A stretch of DNA of 64,000 nt from Borrelia parkeri (GTDB lineage Bacteria > Spirochaetota > Spirochaetia > Borreliales > Borreliaceae). The stretch covers positions 248,001 to 312,000 of the forward strand of contig NZ_CP073159.1 in the NCBI RefSeq assembly GCF_023035815.1, written 5' to 3'. Made by a program: the position numbers and the translations under genes. The stretch's first letter is position 1. Each line of letters begins with the position of its first letter. This document shows, in pieces, positions 54,414 to 63,406 of the stretch. A model generated the notes under the pieces. That model had not been told where the DNA came from and made no database searches. It worked only from the letters and a program-made list of their open reading frames with translations.

Positions 54414-56120
54414 TTATACATTCTTCACAATCCATGTTCTAATAAGCTTAGCAACATCTTCTGGTTTCTCTCTAGCTAAAAGTTCAGCATTACTTTGAAG
54501 TTCATCCTCTTCTCTAATCCCACCAACAACATCATCAACACCAATATCATCGCTATCCATTAATGCTTGCTGGCGTCTTAAATGTGCTTGTCTTGAAAAC
54601 TCTTCTTCTCTCAGGCGTCTTCTTCTCTCAAGTTCTCTAGACACAATGAAAAATACTGTAAATACTAATATCAACAATGCAAATATTATACTTAATGTAA
54701 AAATAAGAAACTTAAATTTTTCAGCTGAAAAATAATCTTCATCTATCTTTCTAAATTCATTCACTCGATCAAAGGCAACATTCCTAATGGCAATTGAATC
54801 CCCCCTCTCCGGCTTATACTCAAAAGAACTCTGCAAAACATCTGTAATATTTTTTAAAGCTTCATCAGAAATAGGCTTATATTCCCTTTTACGCATGCCA
54901 TTTTCTATAATAAAATTTCCAGACTCATCATAAACAAAATCCCAAACACCATCTATAAAAATACCAAGAGAAATCCCTGCAATCCTAGCAGGCTCCTTTT
55001 CGTTTAAAGATTTTTTCTCATTAAGAGCAACATTTTTTATTTCTTTCAACTCATTTGACTTACCGATAATATCACTCAAATCTCGGTATTCAGGAGGAGT
55101 ATTACCTTCTTGACCAGGTGGCCCCCATGGACTATAACCTTGCCCTTCGTATTCTCTTTTATGCACTTGGGAAGAAAGCAATGTAGAATCACTAACTTTT
55201 CTTGTGTTATAAGAAACTTTTGGATCCTGGGGCTCAATCTCAATAGGAGCATACTCTTTAGATTCCGTAGTTTGACGAGAAGTATCAAGTGTCACATTAA
55301 CTCTTGCAATCATAAACCTATCAACAGACAAAACCTTACTTAAAGCAGAATCAATTTCATCTCGCAGCATAGATTCATATTTTAATTTAAGCTTTCTTTC
55401 CTTTTCAGCCAAATCAATCCTATCAATGCCATCTAAATTAGAAAAATCATTTAAAATAGTCCCTTTATTATCAACAATAGCAATATTATCCGATTCAAGA
55501 CCCTCAATAGCATATTGAATCAGCTTAACAAGTCCTTCCACCTTTTTACGATTAGTCACGATATCAGAACCAGGCTTAGGAGTTATTCTAACAGATGCTT
55601 TAACTGCTTCCTGTGATTCTTTAAAAAGAGCCTTTTCTGGCATCACAAGATTAATACTAACAGCATCAACATCATCAAGAGCAACAATATGCTGTTCAAC
55701 AGCTCTTGTAATTGATCTTCTAAGATTAACATTTCTCTCAAAATCCGTAATAGTCCATCTATCAATATCAAAAAGAGACCAAGGATCCATATGCACAGGA
55801 ACAAGCTCTTCTCTTACAAGAATTGATCTCATTTTTTTTGACACATTTTCATCACTTAAGTAAATTTTTCCATCAGCAGTAATAATATATTCAACACTTT
55901 CTCTATCCAATCTTTGCACTATTCTATCTAACAAGTACTGATCCTTAATACCAACACCAAAAAGAGCAACACCTTGTTTTTTAGTAGAAAATCCTATTAA
56001 AAAAATAAATGCTAAAATTATGAATAAAGCAATAACACCAAAAGCCACTTTTTGAACCATACTGGCCTTGTTGAAATTTTTATTTACTGATGCAAAAAAC
56101 TTAGTAATAAAATTGCTCAA
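54414..56120 (-). CDS. fliF: flagellar MS-ring protein FliF
   Basis: Forms the inner-membrane ring on which the motor is built. The 568-residue protein has two transmembrane helices (about 25-45 and 435-460), between which lie the ring-building motifs (YscJ-like about 50-230; SINLVMPEKALF). The short C-terminal tail ends KLIRTWI, the FliG-binding motif. The start is TTG at 56120, with AAGGAG 9 bases upstream. Ortholog of BB0291. Confidence 0.97.
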   Translation of the reverse strand: MSNFITKFFASVNKNFNKASMVQKVAFGVIALFIILAFIFLIGFSTKKQGVALFGVGIKDQYLLDRIVQRLDRESVEYIITADGKIYLSDENVSKKMRSILVREELVPVHMDPWSLFDIDRWTITDFERNVNLRRSITRAVEQHIVALDDVDAVSINLVMPEKALFKESQEAVKASVRITPKPGSDIVTNRKKVEGLVKLIQYAIEGLESDNIAIVDNKGTILNDFSNLDGIDRIDLAEKERKLKLKYESMLRDEIDSALSKVLSVDRFMIARVNVTLDTSRQTTESKEYAPIEIEPQDPKVSYNTRKVSDSTLLSSQVHKREYEGQGYSPWGPPGQEGNTPPEYRDLSDIIGKSNELKEIKNVALNEKKSLNEKEPARIAGISLGIFIDGVWDFVYDESGNFIIENGMRKREYKPISDEALKNITDVLQSSFEYKPERGDSIAIRNVAFDRVNEFRKIDEDYFSAEKFKFLIFTLSIIFALLILVFTVFFIVSRELERRRRLREEEFSRQAHLRRQQALMDSDDIGVDDVVGGIREEDELQSNAELLAREKPEDVAKLIRTWIVKNV

Positions 56121-56133
56121 ACTGCATAGCTCC

Positions 56134-56463
56134 TTAACGAATATTAATTACATCTTGATAAGCCTTTATGCTTCTCTCAACAACAGCTTTTGTAATACTT
56201 AAATTCATATTAGCTTTAGCCATTGCTATTGTAATATCATGCACATCGACACTATTTGGTTGCAAAATAGCTTGTTGAGACATTCTAGACACATCCAATT
56301 GGCTATTATTCACATCAGATATTAAATTAAAGAAAAAATCTTTGAAAGATTCTGCCTTTACCTCACGTTTAACGTCAAAAACAGAAAAACTTTTATCAAA
56401 ATGCAAAGGATTTTTACGAACTAAATAAACATTATTATCTGTAAAAAAAGAATCTACTTCCAT
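56134..56463 (-). CDS. fliE: flagellar hook-basal body protein FliE
   Basis: Joins the MS ring to the proximal rod. The 109-residue product ends with the family signature: VDVHDITIAMAKANMNLSITKAVVERSIKAYQDVINI, quoted here by its core HDITIAMAKANM. The start has AAGGAGG upstream at good spacing. It follows flgC by 15 bases. Ortholog of BB0292. Confidence 0.95.
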   Translation of the reverse strand: MEVDSFFTDNNVYLVRKNPLHFDKSFSVFDVKREVKAESFKDFFFNLISDVNNSQLDVSRMSQQAILQPNSVDVHDITIAMAKANMNLSITKAVVERSIKAYQDVINIR

Positions 56464-56478
56464 TGCTCACAAACCTCC

Positions 56479-56937
56479 TTAATTCTGCAGTATTGATAAT
56501 GCACTCCTAAACATTGCTTTACTACTATTAATGACAGTAGAATTTGCTTCATAAGCACGAGAAGCAGATATCATATCCACCATCTCTTCAACTGCATTCA
56601 CATTAGGAAACTCCACATAACCCTTTCGCTCACCAGATTTTATTGCATCAGGATGAGTTGGATCATACTTTAATTTCAAAGGGGACTTGTCTTTCTCAAT
56701 ACCAGCAACCCTTACACCCTGACCAACTCCATTATCAAGATAATCAGGAACAAAAGGACCCTTCCAATACGGACTTACAACCCTTGGAGAAAAAATTATT
56801 CTCTGTCTTCTATAAGAGCCCCCTTCAGAAGTTCTAGTAGTCTCCACATTAGCAATATTATTTGCAATAACATCTAGTCTCAATCTTTGAGCTGTCAAAC
56901 CCGTTGAAGCAGTATTAATACTTGAAAATAATCCCAT
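56479..56937 (-). CDS. flgC: flagellar proximal rod protein FlgC
   Basis: Rod subunit inside the periplasmic motor. The 152-residue product starts MGLFSSINTASTGLTAQRLR and contains the rod signature VIANNIANVETTR (about 28-40), ending with a helical NAVEEMVDMISASRAYEAN segment. It lies between flgB and fliE. Ortholog of BB0293. Confidence 0.97.
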   Translation of the reverse strand: MGLFSSINTASTGLTAQRLRLDVIANNIANVETTRTSEGGSYRRQRIIFSPRVVSPYWKGPFVPDYLDNGVGQGVRVAGIEKDKSPLKLKYDPTHPDAIKSGERKGYVEFPNVNAVEEMVDMISASRAYEANSTVINSSKAMFRSALSILQN

Positions 56938-56962
56938 ATATAATATTCCTTGAGGTTATAAC

Positions 56963-57370
56963 TTATTTTATTACAATATTTACACTTTTAAAATGATGGG
57001 CTTGAATATTTGTAAACAAACTATACATCATTTGATTCTGAGCAAGATTTTTCATCTCAGAATCAATATCAACATTATTACCATTATTATTGAGAGTAGA
57101 GAGATAATCAAGCATTCTGAGAGGTTTAACATCTAAATATCCCAACTCTTTAAAACCATCCAAATGCTTACCATTACCCCTTATTAAAGATAAATTGCTT
57201 GCTCCTTCATTGGAAATTGCTCGTTCAAACTCAGACTCAAAAGTGACCTTACTTCTCTTAAAATTTGGAGTATCTACATTTGCAACATTATCAGCTATAA
57301 CACTTTGTCTCAAACTAAGAACATCCAAATACCTATGTGCTAAATCAATTGACCTATCAAAAATATTCAA
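56963..57370 (-). CDS. flgB: flagellar proximal rod protein FlgB
   Basis: Rod subunit and first gene of the motility operon. The start is revised to TTG at 57370: GAGGG at 57378-57382 lies 7 bases before it, but only one base before the GTG at 57376. The resulting 135-residue protein contains the rod signature SVIADNVANVDTPNFKRSKV near residues 25-44. Classic Borrelia work named this the flgB operon and assigned it a sigma-70-type promoter. Ortholog of BB0294. Confidence 0.94.
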   Translation of the reverse strand: MNIFDRSIDLAHRYLDVLSLRQSVIADNVANVDTPNFKRSKVTFESEFERAISNEGASNLSLIRGNGKHLDGFKELGYLDVKPLRMLDYLSTLNNNGNNVDIDSEMKNLAQNQMMYSLFTNIQAHHFKSVNIVIK

Positions 57371-57377
57371 GCTCACA

Positions 57378-57382
57378 CCCTC
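57378..57382 (-). promoter_or_regulatory. ribosome binding site deciding the flgB start
   Basis: GAGGG on the minus strand is 7 bases upstream of the TTG at 57370 and only 1 base from the GTG at 57376, which favours the TTG. Confidence 0.65.
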
Positions 57383-57403
57383 TATATCACAAAATACTTT
57401 TTA

Positions 57404-58756
57404 CTATATTATATAATAATTTAAGTCTTTTTGTTCGTTAATTTTTATTTTTTCATTAACATAGTCCAAGTTTATTTCAAATTTTTTTAACTTGCTACCG
57501 GGTGCTTCAAAAAAAAGATCGGCAAGAATCTTTTCCATAACTCCATGCAACCTTCTTGCTCCAAGATTCTCTCCTTCATAATTCATATCAAAAGCAAGTT
57601 CAGCTATTCTATCAATCGCTTCTTCACTAAATGTTAAAGTCAAATTATAAATCTTAAACATTGCAATGTACTGTTTTATTAAAGAGTTTTTAGTGTGTTT
57701 TAAAATATTTTTGAAATCATTCACACTTAAACTTTTAAGTTCAACCTTAATTGGAAATCTACCTTGCAGTTCTGGTATTAAATCGGATGGCTTCGATAAA
57801 TTAAAAGCACCTGCAGCAATGAACAATATATGAGAAGTATCCACTATCCCATATTTTGTATTAACCTTAGATCCTTCAACAATTGGCAAAATATCTCTCT
57901 GAACACCTTCTCTAGATATATCATTTCCGGTTCTATTTTTAGTAACTATCTTATCGATCTCATCAATAAAAACAATTCCCATATTCTCAACTCTTGATTT
58001 GGCAACCTCTACAATATTCTCATGATCCACTAATTTTTCAAGCTCTTCAGATATAATTATCTCCCTAGCTTTTTTTATTTTTAATTCCCGTCTTTTCTTC
58101 CTATCAAATATATTATTAATCAATCCTCCAATACTCATATCAATCTCTTCGAAATTACTACCAGAAAATATTTCGATAGTAGAAACGGGCATTTTTCCTG
58201 AAACATAAATATCAATAAGATTATCATCAATATCCCCACTTCTTAATTGTTTCCTAAACTTATTTCTTAATTTATCACGAATTTTTCTTTCTTCTTCACT
58301 TGTATTATCATTCTCAGAACCCTCAGAAGTTTTCAACAGTTTGTCAATTATTCTCTCTTCAGCACGCTTACTTGCCTCTTCGCGAACAGAATCATACATC
58401 TCTTCCCTTACCATATTCACCGCAATACTCATTAAATCACGAATCATAGACTCAACATCACGACCCACATAACCTACCTCGGTATATTTTGTAGCTTCAA
58501 CTTTAATAAAAGGAGCCTTAATAAACTTTGAAAGCCTTCTTGCAATCTCAGTTTTACCAATTCCAGTTGAACCAACCATAATAATGTTTTTAGGAATGAC
58601 ATCATCTCTTATTTCCTTGGGAAGCTTAGATCTTATATATCTATTAACAAGAGCAATTGAAACCAATTTCTTAGCCTCAACTTGTCCTATTATATATTTA
58701 TCTAGTTCTGCAACAATCTCTTTAGGCACTATATTTTGATTTTCAGTCTTATCCAT
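57404..58756 (-). CDS. hslU: HslU, ATPase of the HslVU protease
   Basis: AAA+ unfoldase that feeds HslV. Walker A GSTGIGKT is at residues 62-69, the I domain is around 110-245 and FIDEIDK is the Walker B near 267. The C-terminal residues (DLNYYII) are the tail that inserts into HslV. The 450 residues are typical. The ATG overlaps the hslV TGA (TGATG); a TTG one codon earlier is less likely. It is the last gene before the flagellar set. Ortholog of BB0295. Confidence 0.97.
   Translation of the reverse strand: MDKTENQNIVPKEIVAELDKYIIGQVEAKKLVSIALVNRYIRSKLPKEIRDDVIPKNIIMVGSTGIGKTEIARRLSKFIKAPFIKVEATKYTEVGYVGRDVESMIRDLMSIAVNMVREEMYDSVREEASKRAEERIIDKLLKTSEGSENDNTSEEERKIRDKLRNKFRKQLRSGDIDDNLIDIYVSGKMPVSTIEIFSGSNFEEIDMSIGGLINNIFDRKKRRELKIKKAREIIISEELEKLVDHENIVEVAKSRVENMGIVFIDEIDKIVTKNRTGNDISREGVQRDILPIVEGSKVNTKYGIVDTSHILFIAAGAFNLSKPSDLIPELQGRFPIKVELKSLSVNDFKNILKHTKNSLIKQYIAMFKIYNLTLTFSEEAIDRIAELAFDMNYEGENLGARRLHGVMEKILADLFFEAPGSKLKKFEINLDYVNEKIKINEQKDLNYYII
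57408..57413 (-). promoter_or_regulatory. possible -10 box for the flagellar operon inside the hslU end
   Basis: TATAAT on the minus strand covers the last codons of hslU. It would start transcription near 57401, about 30 bases before the flgB start. The -35 region is weak. The operon could also be read through from upstream genes, so this is a candidate only. Confidence 0.4.
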
Positions 58757-59298
58757 CAACTAATCTCCTCAAGCACGATATTTGAGTTTGTATATATACA
58801 AACTCTTGCTGCTACCTTTAAAGACTTAAAAGCAATATCAGCAGCACTTAATTTTTTATTTTCCATATAAGCAAGTGCCGCTGAATATGCATAATTTCCT
58901 CCACTACCAATTGAAATCACATCTTCTTCAGGCTCAACAACATCTCCAGTACCTGAAATTAACAAAATATTTTCAGAATCAGCTACGAGCATCATTGCTT
59001 CAAGTTTATGAAGTATTTTGTCAGACCTCCAATCTTTTGCAAGCTCTACAGCAGCTCTCTTAATATCAATAATACCATCTTCTCTAGCTTTAACCTTTTC
59101 TTCAAACTTCTCAAAAAGAGTAATAGCATCAGAAGTTGAACCTGCAAATCCTGCTAAAATTTTTCCATTAAACAACTTTCTTATTTTAATAGCATTGGAC
59201 TTTAAAACAGTATATCCAAAAGTCACTTGTCCATCTGCTGCTACTACAGTCTTCCCACCCCTTCTTATTGCAATAACTGTAGTTCCTTTAAAATTCAT
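58756..59298 (-). CDS. hslV: HslV, peptidase of the HslVU protease
   Basis: Threonine peptidase related to proteasome beta subunits. The catalytic Thr is T6 or T7 in MNFKGTTVIAIRRGG, so the first five residues must be removed as a short propeptide, as in several other bacteria. FGYTVLKSNAIKIRKL and GFAGSTSDAITLFEKFE are family signatures. The 180 residues are standard. AGGGGG lies upstream of the ATG, and the stop is coupled to hslU. Ortholog of BB0296. Confidence 0.97.
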   Translation of the reverse strand: MNFKGTTVIAIRRGGKTVVAADGQVTFGYTVLKSNAIKIRKLFNGKILAGFAGSTSDAITLFEKFEEKVKAREDGIIDIKRAAVELAKDWRSDKILHKLEAMMLVADSENILLISGTGDVVEPEEDVISIGSGGNYAYSAALAYMENKKLSAADIAFKSLKVAARVCIYTNSNIVLEEIS

Positions 59299-59307
59299 GA
59301 TGTCCCC

Positions 59308-60252
59308 CTATTTAGATATTTCATTCAATAACTCATTAATAAGCATACTTGATGTATCTTTGCATATACAACAGTCCTTTGAGTCATCACTAATTTCAGG
59401 CTCATTATACTGAATATTTAGTATCTTATAAAGATCTGACACCGATTTTATCTCTTGAGCTCCAGAATCATATAAAATTCTAGAACCATCACCAGAATAA
59501 TCAATATTATAAACATAAACATCAAGACCCAAATCAAGTCCAAGCTCAGCAGTAATTAAAGCCCCTGATTTCCTTGGTGCACAAGTAATAAAAACAACAT
59601 CTGAAAGACCAGCTACTATTCTATTTCTCTTTGCAAAAAAATAATTTTGTATCTTCTCATAAGGCAAAGTTTCAGTAAGAACACCTCCACCATTTTCTAA
59701 AAGGCTAGCAACATATTTTCTATTTTGCTTTGGATAAATATTATCAATATCTGTTGCAATAACTGCATATGTTCTTTTTTTCTCATTTATTGCACCAAGA
59801 TGCGCTGCAATATCAGCTCCTATTGCAAATCCAGATATTATTTCCACATGATTCTTAGCAAGATGAGACGACAACTCTTTAACTTTATCTGCCAACACTC
59901 TACTGATTTGTCTTGAACCAACAACAGCCCAAGACAAAGAATTAGAATCTGGAAGATTACCTTTATAATAAATGGCAAACGGAGGATTATAGATTCTCTT
60001 AAGCTTTAAAGGATATTCCTTAGACCCAAGAACAGCAATTCTTGTACTTGTTTTATTAATAATTTTTTGTTGCATCTCTATTAATTTTAAATCTGGAAGC
60101 TTATAATCTCTCCTAAAAACTCTAGATAAATAATTAGAAATATCTCTTAAACTTAATTTAAAAAGACAACTTAAATCAAAATTATTAAAAATTCTAAGTT
60201 TCTCTTCACCCTTTAAAAATCTTAAATTATCAACATAAAGCAATTTAAACAT
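59308..60252 (-). CDS. dprA: DNA processing protein DprA (Smf)
   Basis: Rossmann-fold DNA-binding protein that loads RecA onto single-stranded DNA. The N-terminal extension (about 1-85) precedes the DprA domain (about 90-285), with WAVVGSRQIS, SGFAIGADIAAH and NRIVAGLSDVV as signatures. The 314 residues are normal. Its role in a bacterium not known to be naturally transformable is unclear; recombinational repair is a possible job. It lies 9 bases before hslV. Ortholog of BB0297. Confidence 0.94.
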   Translation of the reverse strand: MFKLLYVDNLRFLKGEEKLRIFNNFDLSCLFKLSLRDISNYLSRVFRRDYKLPDLKLIEMQQKIINKTSTRIAVLGSKEYPLKLKRIYNPPFAIYYKGNLPDSNSLSWAVVGSRQISRVLADKVKELSSHLAKNHVEIISGFAIGADIAAHLGAINEKKRTYAVIATDIDNIYPKQNRKYVASLLENGGGVLTETLPYEKIQNYFFAKRNRIVAGLSDVVFITCAPRKSGALITAELGLDLGLDVYVYNIDYSGDGSRILYDSGAQEIKSVSDLYKILNIQYNEPEISDDSKDCCICKDTSSMLINELLNEISK

Positions 60253-60257
60253 AAAAG

Positions 60258-60947
60258 TTACTTAAAATTATTCATTATTCTATCAACTCCATCTATTTGC
60301 TCTTGGGTTAAAGCTTTATCCTTCGCCTTTTTGTAAAACAACAAAGCATTATCAAAATCACCAAGAGAATAATAGTTTGCACCCCTCAGCATAAAAAATT
60401 CAAAATAATCCTCTCCCATAGACTCAAGTCTACTTAAATATCCTTTAGCTTCCAACTGTTTATCAAGGTCATAAACATACATAGTAGAGAGAGCAAAAAT
60501 CGCCTCTTTAAAATCATCTTTAATAGAGATTGATTTTAAAAAAGAATCTTCAGCAAGAATAAAATATTCACGAACCTTTTCTCTGGTTTCAATCCCCTTA
60601 GCTAAATTATAAGAAGAAACTCCTATATAAAAATGAGATAAATGATTATCAGGACCATATTCCAAATTTTTATTAAAATACTCAATAGCAGGTCCATATT
60701 GACCAAGCCTAATAAGCTCAAGTCCAATCAAACTAAAAAATCTAGCCTTTTTATCAATTGAATTTATTATTTTTAAAATATTTTGCTCTTCTTTATCAAC
60801 AAATTCCTTATAAACTTCAATTTTTTCTAATGAACCACCACCTGCTATCTCTATTTCTCTTATTCTAAGTCCAAGATTTACTTTTTCCTTAGATTCATCT
60901 CCACAAGAAATAACTAAAAACAAAAATATTGGTATCCATCTTTTCAT
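60258..60947 (-). CDS. TPR lipoprotein of unknown function
   Basis: A 229-residue protein with a signal peptide ending in a lipobox (VISC, Cys15). Tetratricopeptide-like repeats (about 60-225) include YGPAIEYFNKNLEYGPDNHLSHFYIGV and YSLGDFDNALLFYKKAK (quoted by FDNALLFYKKAK). It is probably anchored in the periplasm as a protein-binding scaffold. The ATG directly abuts the ftsZ stop, so it may be co-expressed with ftsZ; a division role is only an inference. Syntenic with BB0298. Confidence 0.78.
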   Translation of the reverse strand: MKRWIPIFLFLVISCGDESKEKVNLGLRIREIEIAGGGSLEKIEVYKEFVDKEEQNILKIINSIDKKARFFSLIGLELIRLGQYGPAIEYFNKNLEYGPDNHLSHFYIGVSSYNLAKGIETREKVREYFILAEDSFLKSISIKDDFKEAIFALSTMYVYDLDKQLEAKGYLSRLESMGEDYFEFFMLRGANYYSLGDFDNALLFYKKAKDKALTQEQIDGVDRIMNNFK

Positions 60948-62144
60948 TCAATTATCGCTATTTTTTTTATTTAAATTTCTAAGAAATGTAGGAACATCAA
61001 TATCATCTTCAAAATAATTAACATTTTTTGACTTTGCTATAAAATTATCATTTGCCTCATAAACACTTCCTAAAGCATCTTGACTACCTGACATCAAACT
61101 ATCAAATTCTTTTGAACTTAAAGTATTATTTTCAACAGCACCAGATAAATCTTTCTGTTTTTTAGAAGAAAAACCAGTAGCAACAACTGTAACATAAATC
61201 TCATCATCAAGATTTGAATTAATTGCATGCCCATATATTACGGTAGCCTCATCATCAACACTAGCTGTAATAATCCCCATAATCTCTTCAAGCTCAAGCA
61301 ATGAAAAATCTTCACCTCCGGTTATATTAACAAGAAGCCCTTTAGATCCTTCTATTCTAACCTCCTCAAGCAAAGGATTACTAATAGCAGAAGTAGCCGC
61401 ATCAACAGCCCTATTCTCACCCTTACCATAACCAATACCCATCAAAGCATCCCCTTGTCCTTGCATAATGCTCTTAACATCAGCAAAATCAATATTAACT
61501 TCTCCATGCTCAATAATAAGACCTGCAATCCCCTGCACACCCATCCTTAAGACATCATCAGCCCTTTTGAAGGCATCCTTAATAGTAGTTCGCTTATCAA
61601 CAACAGTTAAAAGTTTTTGATTTGGAATAATGATTAAAGTATCAACAGATTTTCTTAAATTATTTATTCCCTGTTCAGCAAGCCGCATCTTCTTAGGGCC
61701 TTCAAATTTGAAAGGCTTAGTAACGACCCCAACAGTTAAAATTCCAAGTTCTTTAGCCACTTGAGCAATAACAGGTGCAGCTCCTGTTCCAGTTCCTCCG
61801 CCCATTCCAGCAGTAATAAATACCATGTCAGCACCTGCTAGATGATTTTTAATAATATCAATATCTTCTTCTGCAGCAGCTTGTCCAATCTCAGGCCTCC
61901 CACCAGCCCCAAGACCTGAAGTAACTTTAGCACCAAGCGCAATCTTTATTGGAGCAATAGAAGTTTGAAGAGCTTGAAGATCAGTATTTGCTACAATAAA
62001 CTCAACATCTCTTACTCCATATTCAATCATACGATTGACAGCGTTGCTACCGCCACCGCCTGCACCAATTACTTTAAGAACCGTAGGATTTGTAGCAGAA
62101 TCAAACCTTTTTGAATGACTATCAATAATATTATAATCTTTCAT
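60948..62144 (-). CDS. ftsZ: cell division protein FtsZ
   Basis: Tubulin-like GTPase that forms the division ring. From the ATG at 62144 it has 398 residues; the signature GGGTGTG is at 115-121 and the N-terminal [13 protein letters not shown] at 28-40. The C-terminal tail DVPTFLRNL is the FtsA/ZipA-binding peptide. GGAGGAAG (62149-62156) before 62144 rules out the longer frame starting at 62189, which would also overlap ftsA. Ortholog of BB0299. Confidence 0.98.
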   Translation of the reverse strand: MKDYNIIDSHSKRFDSATNPTVLKVIGAGGGGSNAVNRMIEYGVRDVEFIVANTDLQALQTSIAPIKIALGAKVTSGLGAGGRPEIGQAAAEEDIDIIKNHLAGADMVFITAGMGGGTGTGAAPVIAQVAKELGILTVGVVTKPFKFEGPKKMRLAEQGINNLRKSVDTLIIIPNQKLLTVVDKRTTIKDAFKRADDVLRMGVQGIAGLIIEHGEVNIDFADVKSIMQGQGDALMGIGYGKGENRAVDAATSAISNPLLEEVRIEGSKGLLVNITGGEDFSLLELEEIMGIITASVDDEATVIYGHAINSNLDDEIYVTVVATGFSSKKQKDLSGAVENNTLSSKEFDSLMSGSQDALGSVYEANDNFIAKSKNVNYFEDDIDVPTFLRNLNKKNSDN

Positions 62145-62164
62145 TAAACTTCCTCCATGACTGG

Positions 62165-63406
62165 TCAAAACCACTCCTTCAAAAACCAACCTTTCAATTT
62201 TGAAGATATTTTACTTTGTCTCTTAGATTTATTATTTCCCTTCTTTAATTTATTGAATTTTTGCTGTTCATGCTTATAAAGAACAAGACCAAGAGCTGAG
62301 GAAAATTTAGGACCAATATACTCCTCTCCAACCCCATTAATATTCATTGGGAATCCTATTCTTGATGGATATTTAAATATTTCTTCTGTTAAATTAGAAA
62401 TACCGGGAAACAAAGAGCCTCCTCCAGTTAAAACAATTCCTCCATTAATCTTATTATAAAGCCCTCTTTTCATTATTTCAGCTTTTATCATCTCAAAAAT
62501 CTCACTTAATCTTGAATTAATTATTATAGCCAATTCTTTTCGACTTTTCTCTTGAGGCGGCCTGGTTCCAAGATTAGGAATAATAACACTTTCCACTTGA
62601 CTCTCAAGAGCAGAAATATGAGCAACACCAGCCGTTATTTTAATATTCTCAGCAATATCTTCAGGTACTTTCCACACTTGTGCAATATCAAGAGTAACTC
62701 TATTTGCACCTATAGGAATTACTCCAGTATAATAAGGAGAGCCATCAACATAAAGAATTATATCTGTTGTACCTTTACCCATGTCAACAAACAAAACTCC
62801 CATTTCTCTCTCTTCCTTAGATAAAGTAGCATAAGATGAGGCCAAACTTCCAAGCACAATTTCATCAACAGAAAACCCAGCACGATTCACACACCTAACT
62901 AAATTCTGACTTGAAGAACTAGAGCCAGTAATAATATGCACTTCACCCTCAAGGCGAATTCCCATCATATCTATTGGATTTTTTATATGAGGAATTCCAT
63001 CCACAATAAATTCCTGAGGAATCACATGTAAAATTTCTCTATCCATCGGAATCACAATTGCCTTAGCAGCTTCAATAACACGCTCAACATCTTCATTATC
63101 AATCTCCCTGGTTTTTGAATTTATTGCAACAACCCCACGAGAATTAGTACCCTCAATACTACTACCTGACATAGATACAGAAAGAGCTGCAATATCACAC
63201 CCAGAAATAAGTTCAGCAGCTTCAATGGAACTAGAAATTGAATCAAGTGCAGCTTCAATATTTATAAGAACACCTTTCCTCACACCTCTTGATACACTAG
63301 TGCCTATTCCAACTATTTCCAACTGATTATTCAAGTTTACCTCAGCTACAACAGTACAAATCTTTGAAGTTCCAATATCTAATCCTACTATCAAATCCCT
63401 AGACAC
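62165..63406 (-). CDS. ftsA: cell division protein FtsA
   Basis: Actin-like ATPase that tethers FtsZ to the membrane. The phosphate-1 motif is [11 protein letters not shown] (about 6-16), the phosphate-2 motif [11 protein letters not shown] near 205, and the adenosine motif [12 protein letters not shown] near 330. The last residues [11 protein letters not shown] form the amphipathic membrane-targeting helix. The start is GTG at 63406, sharing its G with the ftsQ stop (TAGTG), with GGAGAAG upstream. Ortholog of BB0300. Confidence 0.97.
   Translation of the reverse strand: MSRDLIVGLDIGTSKICTVVAEVNLNNQLEIVGIGTSVSRGVRKGVLINIEAALDSISSSIEAAELISGCDIAALSVSMSGSSIEGTNSRGVVAINSKTREIDNEDVERVIEAAKAIVIPMDREILHVIPQEFIVDGIPHIKNPIDMMGIRLEGEVHIITGSSSSSQNLVRCVNRAGFSVDEIVLGSLASSYATLSKEEREMGVLFVDMGKGTTDIILYVDGSPYYTGVIPIGANRVTLDIAQVWKVPEDIAENIKITAGVAHISALESQVESVIIPNLGTRPPQEKSRKELAIIINSRLSEIFEMIKAEIMKRGLYNKINGGIVLTGGGSLFPGISNLTEEIFKYPSRIGFPMNINGVGEEYIGPKFSSALGLVLYKHEQQKFNKLKKGNNKSKRQSKISSKLKGWFLKEWF

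Noticed and set aside
59018..59413. 131-codon plus-strand frame across hslV and dprA
   Set aside because: Both overlapped genes are clear family members, and no start signal or homology-like motif supports the antisense frame.
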